NCBI RefSeq assembly: GCF_001593605.1
Contig: NZ_CP012836.1
Span: 558,001 to 622,000, forward strand
Length of the DNA: 64,000 nt
Reading direction: 5' to 3'
Origin: Algoriphagus sanaruensis
Lineage (GTDB): Bacteria > Bacteroidota > Bacteroidia > Cytophagales > Cyclobacteriaceae
Positions within the stretch are counted from its first letter, which is position 1. Each line of letters begins with the position of its first letter. Below the pieces are notes generated by a model, which had not been told where the DNA came from, ran no database searches, and was given only the letters and a program-made list of their open reading frames with translations. Both the position numbers and the translations under genes were made by a program. Shown here in pieces: positions 17,530 through 27,208 of this stretch.

Positions 17530-18108
17530 ATGAAAACAAACTTTGAAAAAATGCTCGCCGGGGAAGTATATGATTCAAGAGATCCTAAACTCCTTGAACT
17601 TTATCATCAAGCCAGGAGACTAATCCTAGCCTATAACAATAGCGACAGCAAAGACCGAGAGCTTCGACAGCAGCTTTTGAACCAACTTTTAGGAAAAATT
17701 GAAAATGGAGTATGGATCGAATCCCCTTTTTTCTGTGACTATGGAATCAACATAGAAATCGGAGAAAACACTTTTGTGAATACTAATTGTATGTTTCTCG
17801 ATGATAACAAAATCAGAATTGGAAAAAATGGACTGATCGCTCCTTATGTACAGATTTACACCGCAACTCATCCGCTAAAGGCCTCAGACCGAATTTACCA
17901 AGAAGGAAACAACACTCGCTACCATACCTCCACCAAGCCAGTCACCATCGGTGATAATGTCTGGATCGGAGGAAATTCAGTCATTTTTCCAGGAGTGACA
18001 ATTGGTAATAATGTAACCATCGGTGCTGGGTCTGTGGTAACCAAGGATATTCCAGACGATGTATTGGCTTTTGGAAATCCATGTGTAGTCCAAAAAATTC
18101 TAAAATAA
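17530..18108 (+). CDS. sugar O-acetyltransferase (maltose/galactoside acetyltransferase family)
   Basis: A 192-residue left-handed beta-helix (hexapeptide repeat) acetyltransferase. The N-terminal mac domain (about 4-60, with MLAGEVYDSRDPKL) is followed by NVNCMFLDD-type loops and the catalytic His in TATHPL (about residue 116). Late hexapeptides run from IGDNVWIGGNSVIFPGVTIG to the conserved GNPCVV end. It transfers acetyl from acetyl-CoA to a sugar hydroxyl in the cytoplasm. Full length for the family (about 185-200). It is divergent from eboA and may be unrelated to that cluster. Confidence 0.92.
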   Translation: MKTNFEKMLAGEVYDSRDPKLLELYHQARRLILAYNNSDSKDRELRQQLLNQLLGKIENGVWIESPFFCDYGINIEIGENTFVNTNCMFLDDNKIRIGKNGLIAPYVQIYTATHPLKASDRIYQEGNNTRYHTSTKPVTIGDNVWIGGNSVIFPGVTIGNNVTIGAGSVVTKDIPDDVLAFGNPCVVQKILK

Positions 18109-18196
18109 TTTTTATTCTGAGGCTCAATGAATTACCAAAAGACTTAGCTAAAGCTCTTTTAGAATTTATTTAGTCTTTTAATTTCGTTACTTGATT

Positions 18197-18553
18197 ATGA
18201 AATATTATTTAAGAATTATCCACTTTTTTATTGACTCAGCGGCATTTTTGATTTTTACTTTGATTACGGTAAAAATGCTAGAAAATAGCCTCCAAATAGA
18301 CGAATTGAAGGGGTTTCTAATTTTCTTCTACTTCTTCTATTATTTTATTTCCGAATTATTGTTTGGAAGAACCATTGGAAAACTACTGACTAAAACCAAG
18401 GTTATTTCTATAAAAAATAAACTAAAGCCCTCATTTACTCAGATCCTTGTCCGAACTCTATGCAGAGCTATACCCTTCTATTTCCTCTCGCAGCCACTGA
18501 TTGGAAAAGGCCTTCATGATCACTTTTCGAACACTATTTTAATTCATACCTAA
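18197..18553 (+). CDS. RDD family membrane protein
   Basis: A 118-residue protein with two or three membrane helices. The RDD signature is partly kept: HFFIDSAAF in helix 1 (conserved Asp), FGRTIGKLLTKTKVIS after helix 2, and LVRTLCRAIPF with the second conserved Arg. ATG at 18197 is used; a TTG two codons upstream (18191) is an alternative. RDD proteins are generally of unknown function, some being cation or proton antiporters. It is followed at 12 nt by the small lipoprotein gene. Confidence 0.75.
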   Translation: MKYYLRIIHFFIDSAAFLIFTLITVKMLENSLQIDELKGFLIFFYFFYYFISELLFGRTIGKLLTKTKVISIKNKLKPSFTQILVRTLCRAIPFYFLSQPLIGKGLHDHFSNTILIHT

Positions 18554-18565
18554 CCAATTTACTTT

Positions 18566-18796
18566 ATGAAAAAGGCAGTAAAACTTTTGTCTATCGGTCT
18601 ACTTGTCGTATCCATGTCCAGCTGTGCAACCATTTTTGGAGGTCCGGTCTCTGAATATCAGCGCACTAAACCAGGACCTGGCGAACCTCAACGAAAAGTA
18701 AGAGCCGGAGCTTTGATTGCAGACATTCTTCTCTTTTGGCCAGGTGCAATCGTCGATTTCGCAACAGGCGCCATCTACAAGCCCGAAGGAAAATAA
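18566..18796 (+). CDS. small lipoprotein
   Basis: A 76-residue exported protein with a lipobox (SMSSC, Cys at residue 19) after a hydrophobic signal. The mature part has a Gly/Pro/Lys-rich segment and a second hydrophobic stretch, IADILLFWPGAIVDFATGAIY, of the kind seen in short conserved lipoproteins of Bacteroidota. No functional family was recognised. It probably forms a two-gene unit with the RDD gene, ending at the terminator at 18803-18834. Confidence 0.75.
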   Translation: MKKAVKLLSIGLLVVSMSSCATIFGGPVSEYQRTKPGPGEPQRKVRAGALIADILLFWPGAIVDFATGAIYKPEGK

Positions 18797-18802
18797 AGAA
18801 CC

Positions 18803-18834
18803 AAAACCAGTCGAATCGGCTGGTTTTTGTTTTT
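18803..18834 (+). terminator. intrinsic terminator after the small lipoprotein gene
   Basis: An 11-bp stem (18803-18813 with 18817-18827, one G-U pair, 3-nt loop) is followed by a run of T broken once by G. It ends the RDD-lipoprotein unit. Confidence 0.85.
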
Positions 18835-18901
18835 TTGTTCCACAAACGGTTAAATGATATCTATTCCTCTCTTCTATTTTTAACTCCTAAACTAAACTCA
18901 A

Positions 18902-20446
18902 ATGAACAAGATCTATCGCTACGGACTGGGACTTTTGCTCTTGATTTCGGTCAAGGTACAAGCACAAAATCCAGTCATTGAGGCTATCATTCAAGAGGCA
19001 AATGAAAATTCACAACTGGAGACCTTAGCCCATGAACTTATGGATGGGATTGGTCCTCGTCTCGTGGGCTCACCACAAATGCAAAAAGCACACGATTGGG
19101 CAGTATCACAATATCAAGGTTGGGGAATTACAGCAAGAAATGAACAATGGGGAGAGTGGAAAGGCTGGGAGAGAGGCATCACTCATATCGATATGGTCGC
19201 TCCATGGACCCGGTCGCTTTCGGGTATGCAGCTTGCATGGAGTCCCGCTTCACCTAAAGGAGGGGTCGTCGGTGAAGTGGTCATGATTCCAGATTTGGCT
19301 GATTCAATCGCTTTTCAAAAATGGCTACCATCTGTCAAAGGAAAATATGTGATGATCTCTGCACCACAATTGACAGGAAGACCAGATTACAATTGGGAGA
19401 AATGGGCGAAAGAAGGCTCTTTGGACAAAATCAAAGAGGCTCAATCCCAATTGGATGCGGAATGGACGAACCGAATTTCTCGTACAGGTCTTAATCGAAG
19501 AACACTTCCCGAAGCTTTAGAAAATGCCGGAGCAGTTGGGATTCTGACTTCCTATTGGTCAAGAGCTTTTGGTGCAAATAAAATATTCTCTGCATCTACT
19601 AAAAAAATTCCAACGGTTGATATCTCCTTAGAAGATTATGGAATGCTTTTCAGATTAGTAGAAAGTGGTAAAAAGCCCCAAATCAATCTCAATGCACAAT
19701 CCAAAGAAACTGGGATTCAGCCCACATTTAATACTATCGCCGAAATCAAGGGAACCGAAAGACCAGATGAATATGTGATGCTTTCTGCCCATTTTGATTC
19801 ATGGGATGGAGGAACTGGTGCGACTGATAATGGAACTGGAACCATCTTGATGATGGAAGTCATGCGAGTCTTGAAAAAGGTTTATCCCAATCCAAAGCGG
19901 ACAATTTTGGTTGGTCATTGGGGTTCCGAAGAGCAAGGCCTAAATGGTTCTCGGGCGTTTGTCGAGGACCATCCTGAAATGATGGACAAAATCCAGGTAC
20001 TTTTCAATCAAGATAATGGAACAGGTCGGGTCGCTAATCTTTCTGGGCAGGGCTTTGTAGACAGCTATGAGTATTTGGGGCGTTGGCTAAACAAAGTACC
20101 TAGAACGATCACCTCTGAAATAGAAACAACCTTCCCGGGAAATCCTGGCGGGGGAGGTTCAGATTATGCCTCTTTTGTTGCTGCAGGAGTACCTGCATTT
20201 AACCTAAGCTCATTGAGCTGGGATTACAGTACACAGACATGGCATACCAACATGGATACCTATGACAAAATCGTGTTTGACGATGTCCGAAGTAATGTGA
20301 TTCTTGCAGCCATTATGGTTTACATGGCCTGCGAAGAACCAGAGATGGTTTCTCGAGAGAAACGAATCCCATTGAACTTCCGTACTGGTGAACCAACTGA
20401 ATGGCCGAGTCCAAGATCTCCGAATCGAAAAGGGGGAATGGATTAA
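18902..20446 (+). CDS. exported M28 family zinc aminopeptidase/carboxypeptidase Q-like
   Basis: A 514-residue secreted metallopeptidase with a signal peptide (about 1-21, cut after VQAQ). The co-catalytic zinc site reads His297 (AHFDSWD), Asp309 (GATDNGTG), Glu343 and Glu344 (SEEQGL), Asp371 (NQDNGTG) and a late His in WHTNMDTYD. The insert at about 110-280 corresponds to the PA (protease-associated) domain seen in carboxypeptidase Q-like enzymes. It hydrolyses N- or C-terminal residues of peptides in the periplasm or outside. It is flanked by its own terminator and is part of a stretch of exported hydrolases. Confidence 0.92.
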   Translation: MNKIYRYGLGLLLLISVKVQAQNPVIEAIIQEANENSQLETLAHELMDGIGPRLVGSPQMQKAHDWAVSQYQGWGITARNEQWGEWKGWERGITHIDMVAPWTRSLSGMQLAWSPASPKGGVVGEVVMIPDLADSIAFQKWLPSVKGKYVMISAPQLTGRPDYNWEKWAKEGSLDKIKEAQSQLDAEWTNRISRTGLNRRTLPEALENAGAVGILTSYWSRAFGANKIFSASTKKIPTVDISLEDYGMLFRLVESGKKPQINLNAQSKETGIQPTFNTIAEIKGTERPDEYVMLSAHFDSWDGGTGATDNGTGTILMMEVMRVLKKVYPNPKRTILVGHWGSEEQGLNGSRAFVEDHPEMMDKIQVLFNQDNGTGRVANLSGQGFVDSYEYLGRWLNKVPRTITSEIETTFPGNPGGGGSDYASFVAAGVPAFNLSSLSWDYSTQTWHTNMDTYDKIVFDDVRSNVILAAIMVYMACEEPEMVSREKRIPLNFRTGEPTEWPSPRSPNRKGGMD

Positions 20447-20453
20447 ATAACCT

Positions 20454-20487
20454 AAGGCTCGAGAAAAATTCTCGAGCCTTATTTTTT
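20454..20487 (+). terminator. strong intrinsic terminator after the M28 peptidase gene
   Basis: A perfect 12-bp stem (20454-20465 with 20469-20480, loop AAA) followed by ATTTTTTG on the plus strand. It also lies at the end of the converging phosphodiesterase gene, but the minus strand has no T run after it. Confidence 0.92.
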
Positions 20488-21444
20488 GTTTATCAAGGAA
20501 GTCCCATCCCAGTTTTTTCGTTGATTTTCAGGTACAGGAATCGACAAAAAATCAATCAATGTGGGTAGAATATCAGCCATTGCCGCTTGCCCAGAGTAAA
20601 ATCGCTGATTTAATTCCTGGCAATTACTTACCATCCAAGTCTCGCGTTCCGAATCACTTTGACCCCCGTGATCTTTTAAGTCGGGACCTTTCCTTCCATG
20701 ATCTGTGGTAATCCAAATGAGCCATTCTTCTTTAAAATTCTGCTCTCTATATTGGATTGCATTCCAAATTCTCCCGACTTGGCTATCTGCCAATTCAATC
20801 GCTTGGGTCAGTTGAGGGCTTTTTCCAAACCGATGCCCCATATCATCTGTATATTCTAAATATACCCAAGCAAGATCGGGAGCTTCCGTTTTTAAAACAT
20901 GAGCGGCCTCATACGAAACCAAATTATCAATCTTTTGGATGTAAAGTTTTTCCTCATCGTGTGGAAAAAGAACCGTGTCATTTTCAAACCCATCAAAAAC
21001 AAAATCCAAGGTTAAATTCCCAGTTTCAGGCAATCCTTCACCCAGCAACTTGGTGCGATTATCTTCCCATGTGGAAAAAATAGCAAGTTTTGCATCAGGC
21101 TTTGCTTCCCTCATCAACCTGAAGATCGTCCAATAAGAATAATTAGGTGCCTCGATTCCATTGCCCCAAACGTTATGTTTATTGGCCCAAGTCCCTGTTA
21201 ATAAAGAATTATATCCTACCGCAGAAATGGTTGGAGTTTCCGATGCACCCCCTTTTTCTCCACCCGTAAAGGCTCTGGCATATCCACCAATTTTGGCTAT
21301 TTGATCCAAGTTTGGCGTCACAGCTTTTTCAAGTTCAACTGCTGGAATCCCATCCAGAATAATGAAAACCACCTTTTTATCTTGGGAAAAACCAAAATTG
21401 GAATAAAGAAAAATCAACCCTAAACAAAGAATTCTACATAGCAT
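20479..21444 (-). CDS. exported alkaline phosphatase superfamily protein (type I phosphodiesterase)
   Basis: A 321-residue secreted protein with signal peptide (about 1-20, cut near GFSQ). Metal ligands and nucleophile of the nucleotide pyrophosphatase fold are seen as FIILDGIP (Asp), SETPTISAVGYNSLLTGTW (Thr or Ser nucleophile region), DDMGHRFG and TTDHGRKGPDLKDHGG (Asp, His, His). It probably hydrolyses phosphodiesters or phosphomonoesters in the periplasm. It is a different subfamily from EboF. It ends at the terminator hairpin shared with the M28 gene. Confidence 0.9.
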   Translation of the reverse strand: MLCRILCLGLIFLYSNFGFSQDKKVVFIILDGIPAVELEKAVTPNLDQIAKIGGYARAFTGGEKGGASETPTISAVGYNSLLTGTWANKHNVWGNGIEAPNYSYWTIFRLMREAKPDAKLAIFSTWEDNRTKLLGEGLPETGNLTLDFVFDGFENDTVLFPHDEEKLYIQKIDNLVSYEAAHVLKTEAPDLAWVYLEYTDDMGHRFGKSPQLTQAIELADSQVGRIWNAIQYREQNFKEEWLIWITTDHGRKGPDLKDHGGQSDSERETWMVSNCQELNQRFYSGQAAMADILPTLIDFLSIPVPENQRKNWDGTSLINKK

Positions 21445-21476
21445 ATTGTGAGAATTAGCGCAATTACTTCATGATT

Positions 21477-22811
21477 CTAATTATCTAAATACTTTTTTGC
21501 CCATTCCAGAAAAAACGGCCAATTAGGTCCTACCGTGTGTCCACCTTCATGTTGGCGGAAAGCAAGATCTCCTGAATCCAAGAAGGTTTGAATGGGAGGA
21601 AAATCTAGGGTAGGCAAGCCCTTTTTTCCAAGTAGTTCATAAACCGGTCCGGCCAATACTTCTGCTTCAAACATTCCTCGGGCATCAATCCATTGCCCCT
21701 CCACCTCAGGGGAACCCACCGAAATAAAAACAGGTCTAGGTGCACAAAGTGCGATCAATTCATGAGCATCTATGGGCAAATCATTTGGAGTAAGTGGTCC
21801 GGCATATTTGATAAAATTGGGAGTAAACCAATGATATTCACCAGAACCAGCAAGATTTTCAACCTGCTCACCAAAGGTCCTTCGAAGCAACTTAGCTCCG
21901 CCCGCTCCTGAAGAACCAATCAATCCAACTGCAAATCGATCATCGTAAGCCATGGTGACCAAGGCTGCTTTGCCATACCTCGATAATCCTTCAATCACCA
22001 CTTTTTTGGGATTAATTGTTTGATCTGTTTCCAGAAAATCAAGTGCCTTACCTGCTCCCCAAGCCCAAGCTTTTAGCGTCCCCCAATCTTCTAATTTTCT
22101 GGGCTGTCCTTTATTTACCAATCCAATGATTCCGGCACGAAGGCCTGCACCATGATCGGCCTGAAAGCTGGTAGGTATAATCACCCCGAAAGCCCAACCC
22201 TGTTCAAGAACTTGCTCTTGCCAACTGGGTCCTGATGGTGCTGGAGGCCGACGCATTCCTGCGGGCCAAATCCACCCAAACTCAAGCACTAAGGGAACTG
22301 GGGAATTTTTATGTTTAGGAACGCCGTATTCAAAATCAATTGAAACATCAATGGATAGGAACATAGAATTATCGACAATCCCTTTCATTTTTCGATAGCG
22401 CGTCTCTACACTACCAATAATGGTGTCTTTCTCCGAAACTACCTCCCAGACTACTCTTGGAAGGTTTTCAGGAGTTCGACCATACATTTCCCGGTCAAAC
22501 AATTCTTTCAATTCAGCCTTGCGCAAGTTCCAATCCATCGGGCTCTGTACCAAAGTTCCATTTTCAAACCTTAATGGATCTGGCATCGAAGTATACGTTT
22601 TGGCTTTTCGTTCATCTGAATTTGCTGCATTCGGCGCTTGGGGATTTCCAGAAGGACCCGCACGAAGGCTGTCAATTTTCAATTGCTGCATCATCAACCG
22701 ATGATCCGCTTGAGTGAGTTTATTTAGACTATCTCGTTGAGCTGGATTGGGTTGTGAATATGCGATTAGCGCTAAAATTCCCAGCAAAGAAGTTAGAATC
22801 CATCTTTTCAT
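21477..22811 (-). CDS. exported CE15-like glucuronoyl esterase / alpha-beta hydrolase
   Basis: A 444-residue secreted alpha/beta hydrolase (signal peptide about 1-19). The nucleophile elbow is GLSRYGKAAL, matching the G-x-S-R-x-G-K signature of carbohydrate esterase family 15; further CE15-type features are SSGAGGAKLLRRTFGE, the EYHWFTPNF helix, APRPVFISVGSPEVEGQW, and a catalytic His in EGGHTVG. CE15 enzymes cleave ester bonds between glucuronic acid of xylan and lignin alcohols. A Gln/Asn/Pro-rich linker near residues 20-75 precedes the fold. Carbohydrate use is plausible, but no other xylan gene is nearby. Confidence 0.82.
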   Translation of the reverse strand: MKRWILTSLLGILALIAYSQPNPAQRDSLNKLTQADHRLMMQQLKIDSLRAGPSGNPQAPNAANSDERKAKTYTSMPDPLRFENGTLVQSPMDWNLRKAELKELFDREMYGRTPENLPRVVWEVVSEKDTIIGSVETRYRKMKGIVDNSMFLSIDVSIDFEYGVPKHKNSPVPLVLEFGWIWPAGMRRPPAPSGPSWQEQVLEQGWAFGVIIPTSFQADHGAGLRAGIIGLVNKGQPRKLEDWGTLKAWAWGAGKALDFLETDQTINPKKVVIEGLSRYGKAALVTMAYDDRFAVGLIGSSGAGGAKLLRRTFGEQVENLAGSGEYHWFTPNFIKYAGPLTPNDLPIDAHELIALCAPRPVFISVGSPEVEGQWIDARGMFEAEVLAGPVYELLGKKGLPTLDFPPIQTFLDSGDLAFRQHEGGHTVGPNWPFFLEWAKKYLDN

Positions 22812-22997
22812 AATTCAGTCATTTTGTAGCCATTAATTTTTGAATTTCGGAGGCGAAAAGAGTTTGGCTCGAAATGCTGGAATAAGCTACTACTTTTTAA
22901 GATTTAAAAAGAAGATAATTGGCCCTAGCCAATATTCCATATCAAGAGTTTTGAAACGCTTCACCCCTTATGTAACTTGATCCAAAACCCCAACACT

Positions 22998-25064
22998 ATG
23001 AAGAAGATCCTATTGGTATGCTTTCTGATCATCGTTACCGTTCAAGTTCAGTCACAAACAGTTGCTGAATATATCTCGGCACCTTTTCCCACTTCTTTGA
23101 CTGCTGCTCCAGATGGGAAATCGATCGCATGGATTTTTAATGATCAAGGAGAACGAAATGTGTTCTATGCCAAAGCACCAAATTTTGAAACTAAGAAGTT
23201 GACGAATTTTCAAGGGGATATTGGAGTAGAGTTAAGCTCTTTGGTATTTTCTCCAGACTCTCAAACTTTACTTTTTATACGAGGAAATACTCGAAATTCA
23301 GCAGGACAGCCTGCTAATCCAGCGCAATTGCAAGAGGATACAGACCGAATGATTTATAGCATTCAGCTAGGTACAGGAGAAATAAAAAACCAGGGTAAAG
23401 GATATTCCCCAATTTTTCATCCAGAAGGCAAAATGATTTTCTTCCTTCAATCAGGCACCATTTATTCGAAATCCCTTGAAAATGATACTCCTGCTGAAAA
23501 AGTTCTGACAGCGAGAGGTTCTGCATCCCAGCTTTCCTTTTCTCCGGACGGGAACTATTTAGCCTTTACCTCCAATCGGGGGGACCATTCCTTTGTTGGA
23601 TTGTGGAATTTGGCTGAAAAAACCCTAAAATTTCCGGAAGCAAGCCTCGATCACGATAGCTATCCCGCTTGGAGCCCTGACGGAAAACAATTAGCCTACC
23701 TACGGGTACCCAACATCCTTAATCATCTTCCCTTTACCTCTTTGAAATCCGCCAATCCCTGGAGCATTCGGGTTTTAAACATAGAATCAATGATTGCAGA
23801 GGAAGTTTGGAAAGCCGACCCAGGAAAAGGTTCAGTCATGGTAGATGACCTTCCTGCAATCAATGAGCGACTTTGGTGGACAACTTCAGGATCTTTGATT
23901 TTTCCTTGGGAAAAAAACAATTGGATGCAACTCTATGCGGTAAATCTGAAAACAAAAGAAGTCAAACATCTCACGCCTGGAGAAGGCCAAGTGGAATGGG
24001 TTCAATCATCCTTCGATCAACAGGAAATCCTAATAACTCATAACATCGGTAACATTGATCGTCGACAAGTCTCTCGACTGGATTTATCCACACTTCAACT
24101 TCGCCCAGTTTCTGATCCTGAGGTAATCAACTGGGCTCCTGTAGCCGTAGAAAACGGGTTTGCCTATTTCGAGTCAAGCTGGAATCAGCCTGGGTGGCCT
24201 ACTTTAGAAATCAACGGTAAAAAGTCAAAACTCGCAGAATCCATGTTTCCATCGACTTTTGCAAAGGATTTTTCAAAACCTGAACCTATTATAATCAAAG
24301 CAAAAGATGGATTTGAAACCTATGGCCAGCTTTTCTTGCCACACAATTACGACTCAAAAAAGAAATATCCAGCAGTAATTTTTATCCATGGGGGAAGCCG
24401 CAGACAAATGCTCCTGGGCTACAACTATGGCTATTACTATTCCAACACTTATGGAGCACAGCAATTCTTTGCTTCTCAGGGTTATATCGCACTAACTCTT
24501 AATTACCGGAGCGGAATAGGATATGGAATGGATTTTAGAGAGGAGGCCAATTATGGTGCGGGAGGAGCAAGCGAGGTGCAAGATGTACTTGCAGCCGCTG
24601 ATTTTTTAGCATCCCGGACTGATGTGGATGCCAGCAGAATTGCTCCTTGGGGTGGAAGCTATGGGGGATATTTGACAGCTCATGCATTGTCCCAAGCCCC
24701 AGAAAAATTTCATGTAGGCGTAGATATTCATGGTGTGCATAACTGGAACAATGATATTCCAGTTTTTGCGCCTTGGTATGCTCCTGAAAAGTTTCCTAAA
24801 ATGGCAGAACTTGCATTTAAATCTTCACCTATGGCCTATGTGGATAAGTGGGTAGACCCTGTTCTCCTGATCCATGGAGATGATGACCGAAATGTACTTT
24901 TTTCTGAGAGTGTGGAATTAGCTGAAGTTCTTCGAAAACAAGGAGTTGAAGTCGAACAATTAATTTATCCTGACGAGGTTCATGCTTTTCTTTTATATCA
25001 AAACTGGGTAAAAGCATTTGATGCAACTTATCAGTTTATCACCAAACATTCTTTTGTAAAATGA
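22998..25064 (+). CDS. exported S9 family prolyl oligopeptidase (DPP IV-like)
   Basis: A 688-residue secreted serine peptidase. The ATG at 22998 begins a clean signal peptide; an in-frame TTG at 22977 would precede it with polar residues and is rejected. An N-terminal WD40-like beta-propeller (about 30-420, repeats such as SFSPDGNYLAFTSNRG and AWSPDGKQLAYLR) is followed by the catalytic domain with Ser in GGSYGG, Asp in HGDDDRNV and His in PDEVHAF. It cleaves short peptides after Pro or similar residues. The stop overlaps the start of the class C hydrolase (ATGA), so both are in one operon. Confidence 0.95.
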   Translation: MKKILLVCFLIIVTVQVQSQTVAEYISAPFPTSLTAAPDGKSIAWIFNDQGERNVFYAKAPNFETKKLTNFQGDIGVELSSLVFSPDSQTLLFIRGNTRNSAGQPANPAQLQEDTDRMIYSIQLGTGEIKNQGKGYSPIFHPEGKMIFFLQSGTIYSKSLENDTPAEKVLTARGSASQLSFSPDGNYLAFTSNRGDHSFVGLWNLAEKTLKFPEASLDHDSYPAWSPDGKQLAYLRVPNILNHLPFTSLKSANPWSIRVLNIESMIAEEVWKADPGKGSVMVDDLPAINERLWWTTSGSLIFPWEKNNWMQLYAVNLKTKEVKHLTPGEGQVEWVQSSFDQQEILITHNIGNIDRRQVSRLDLSTLQLRPVSDPEVINWAPVAVENGFAYFESSWNQPGWPTLEINGKKSKLAESMFPSTFAKDFSKPEPIIIKAKDGFETYGQLFLPHNYDSKKKYPAVIFIHGGSRRQMLLGYNYGYYYSNTYGAQQFFASQGYIALTLNYRSGIGYGMDFREEANYGAGGASEVQDVLAAADFLASRTDVDASRIAPWGGSYGGYLTAHALSQAPEKFHVGVDIHGVHNWNNDIPVFAPWYAPEKFPKMAELAFKSSPMAYVDKWVDPVLLIHGDDDRNVLFSESVELAEVLRKQGVEVEQLIYPDEVHAFLLYQNWVKAFDATYQFITKHSFVK

Positions 25065-26143
25065 AAAGTTTATCCACATGTTTCATCCTAATTTTCCTGT
25101 GGACAAATCCTATCCTTGCACAGAAAAAAATCTTAGAGTCAGCAATAGAAACTGCAGCATCCAATGGGTATTCAGGAGTAGTTCTAGTTGCAGAAAATGG
25201 GGAAATCCTTTTACAAAAAGCTGTTGGATTTAGAAGCTTTGAAAATCAAATTCCATTAAAAGAAAATGACGTTTTTGAAATGGCCTCCGTATCCAAGCAG
25301 TTCACTGCTATGGTGGTCATGATGTGTCAAGAAAAAGGCCTACTTAATTGGGATGATCCAGTGGAAAAGTTTTTGAATATTCCTTACAAGGGAATTACAG
25401 TAAGACATCTACTTACCCATACCAGCGGTTTACCCGATTATCAAGCAATCATGGACGCCCATTGGGATAAGAATAAAGTTGCGGGAAATAGGGAAATCAT
25501 GGAGTACTTAAATCGATTTGCTCCTCCGAAGAATTTTAATCCCGGAGAAAAGTATGAATACAGCAATACGGGCTATGTCTTATTGGCCAGCATTGCTGAA
25601 AAAGTGAGTGGCAAAGATTTTATTGAACTTTCCAATCAGTGGATTTTTAAACCCTTGGGAATGAATGATACGGATATTCGAAGCTTAGAAGAAAAGGCTC
25701 AAGTCGAAAATTTTGCTGCAGGACATTTAACGGATAGCTTAGGAAACTATGTGAACGCGAATAAATTTCATTCCTCGGACTACACGGTTTGGCTCGGAAA
25801 TCGGAAAGGCCCTGGGCGGGTCAGTAGTACTGCTGGAGATTTGCTTAAATGGGATCAGGCTTTATATCGTGGTAAATTGATTCAAAATACAACTTTGAAG
25901 GAGGCTTTTTCACCAATGATTCTAAATGATGGCTCAAAAAGTTTTTATGGTTTTGGATGGGAAATCGAACCAGAAAGTCCTTTCGGAAAAATGGTGATGC
26001 ATACTGGAGACAACCCAGGTTATCAAACGATCATCGTGCGATTTATTGATTCGAATAAAACCATCATTATTCTCAACAATAATTACCATCCTGACCAAAT
26101 GAAATTGGTCGAAGCAGCTACATTATCCCTCCATAAATGGTAA
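25061..26143 (+). CDS. exported class C beta-lactamase-like serine hydrolase
   Basis: A 360-residue secreted protein (signal peptide about 1-20, cut after ILAQ). It has the class C/PBP-like motifs SVSK (Ser76 to Lys79), YSNTGY (YxN) and HTGDNPG, which replaces the KTG/HxG box. Esterases and D-amino peptide hydrolases share this fold, and the context with a peptidase upstream makes peptidase or esterase activity more likely than antibiotic resistance. It is translationally coupled to the S9 peptidase gene and followed by the metallophosphoesterase gene 12 nt later. Confidence 0.88.
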   Translation: MKSLSTCFILIFLWTNPILAQKKILESAIETAASNGYSGVVLVAENGEILLQKAVGFRSFENQIPLKENDVFEMASVSKQFTAMVVMMCQEKGLLNWDDPVEKFLNIPYKGITVRHLLTHTSGLPDYQAIMDAHWDKNKVAGNREIMEYLNRFAPPKNFNPGEKYEYSNTGYVLLASIAEKVSGKDFIELSNQWIFKPLGMNDTDIRSLEEKAQVENFAAGHLTDSLGNYVNANKFHSSDYTVWLGNRKGPGRVSSTAGDLLKWDQALYRGKLIQNTTLKEAFSPMILNDGSKSFYGFGWEIEPESPFGKMVMHTGDNPGYQTIIVRFIDSNKTIIILNNNYHPDQMKLVEAATLSLHKW

Positions 26144-26155
26144 TCACCTTCCAGT

Positions 26156-27187
26156 ATGAAGCCTTATCAACTACCTGAATATCTAAAAATAACATTCAAG
26201 CCCTTATTGGGCATGCTAAGTATTTTGCTTTTTTTCTCTTGCAAGGAAAGCACTCCCTTTTTTATACATGACCTCACAGGCGAAGCCAAACCTTGGAACA
26301 AGGAAACTTTCGACAATGCCCCCGATAAGTTTTCATTTATTGTTCACAGCGATCTTACTGGTGGCGAAAGGCCTAGAATATATGATGTGGCAATCGCACA
26401 AATGAACCTCCTCAGACCCGAATTTATTGTCAATGTAGGTGACTTAATTGAGGGAGGAAGTCCTGACTCAAGTAGTTGGAAAACTCAATGGGATTCCTTT
26501 GATTTTAGAGCCAATCAAGCCAAAGCCCCCGTTTTTTATACTGGAGGCAACCATGATTTGACGGGAAATTTTGCCCAAGGAATTTGGAAAATGAGAAGAG
26601 GGAAAAATTATTACCATTTTCTTTATCAAAACACGCTTTTTCTAATTCTGGACAGTGAGGATCATGGCCCTGAACGAAATAATGAAATCGAACAAATTCG
26701 AAATGAGGGCATCTCAATCCTTAATGAAAAAGGAGAAGAAGCCTATGCTCAATCTGCCTATGCAAATCTTCCAGAAAGAAAATGGGGGAACATCAGTGAA
26801 TCTCAAAGGGATTACTTTTTAAGCGTGCTCGAGAAGAATCCAAAGGTTAAATGGACCTTTATTTTAGTTCATAAACCACTTTGGGAAAATCCAAAGCCTG
26901 GTAGATTTGCCGAAATCGAAGAAAAGCTGAAAGGTAGAAACTACACTGTTTTCAATGGGCATACGCATACCTTTCGTCCAATGCAAAGAAATGGAATGGA
27001 TTACATCAATTTAGCAACCACTGGAGGAGGACAAAATAATTCCTATGGCAGATCCATGGATCATTTTCTCTGGGTGACTGTGGATAATTCTGGAGTCAAC
27101 ATTGCCAATTTATTGATGGAAGGAGTTTTAGATAAATCAGGTCAAATCCCTGCTGGCGGAGATACTTTGGTTTTTGAAAAAAAGTAA
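26156..27187 (+). CDS. exported metallophosphoesterase lipoprotein
   Basis: A 343-residue calcineurin-like phosphoesterase. The N-terminus has a hydrophobic segment ending in FFSC, a possible lipobox at about residue 29. Metal-binding motifs: HSDLTGG (modified DxH, the Asp kept), VGDLIEGG (GDxxxxG), TGGNHDL (GNHD) and late FVLVHKPL- and NGHTHTF-type motifs. These bind a dinuclear centre that hydrolyses phosphate esters. Third gene of the probable S9-class C-phosphoesterase operon. The Met at 26156 is used, giving a longer than usual pre-signal region. Confidence 0.85.
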   Translation: MKPYQLPEYLKITFKPLLGMLSILLFFSCKESTPFFIHDLTGEAKPWNKETFDNAPDKFSFIVHSDLTGGERPRIYDVAIAQMNLLRPEFIVNVGDLIEGGSPDSSSWKTQWDSFDFRANQAKAPVFYTGGNHDLTGNFAQGIWKMRRGKNYYHFLYQNTLFLILDSEDHGPERNNEIEQIRNEGISILNEKGEEAYAQSAYANLPERKWGNISESQRDYFLSVLEKNPKVKWTFILVHKPLWENPKPGRFAEIEEKLKGRNYTVFNGHTHTFRPMQRNGMDYINLATTGGGQNNSYGRSMDHFLWVTVDNSGVNIANLLMEGVLDKSGQIPAGGDTLVFEKK

Positions 27188-27208
27188 GTGAACCAATTTT
27201 TTCCAGGC

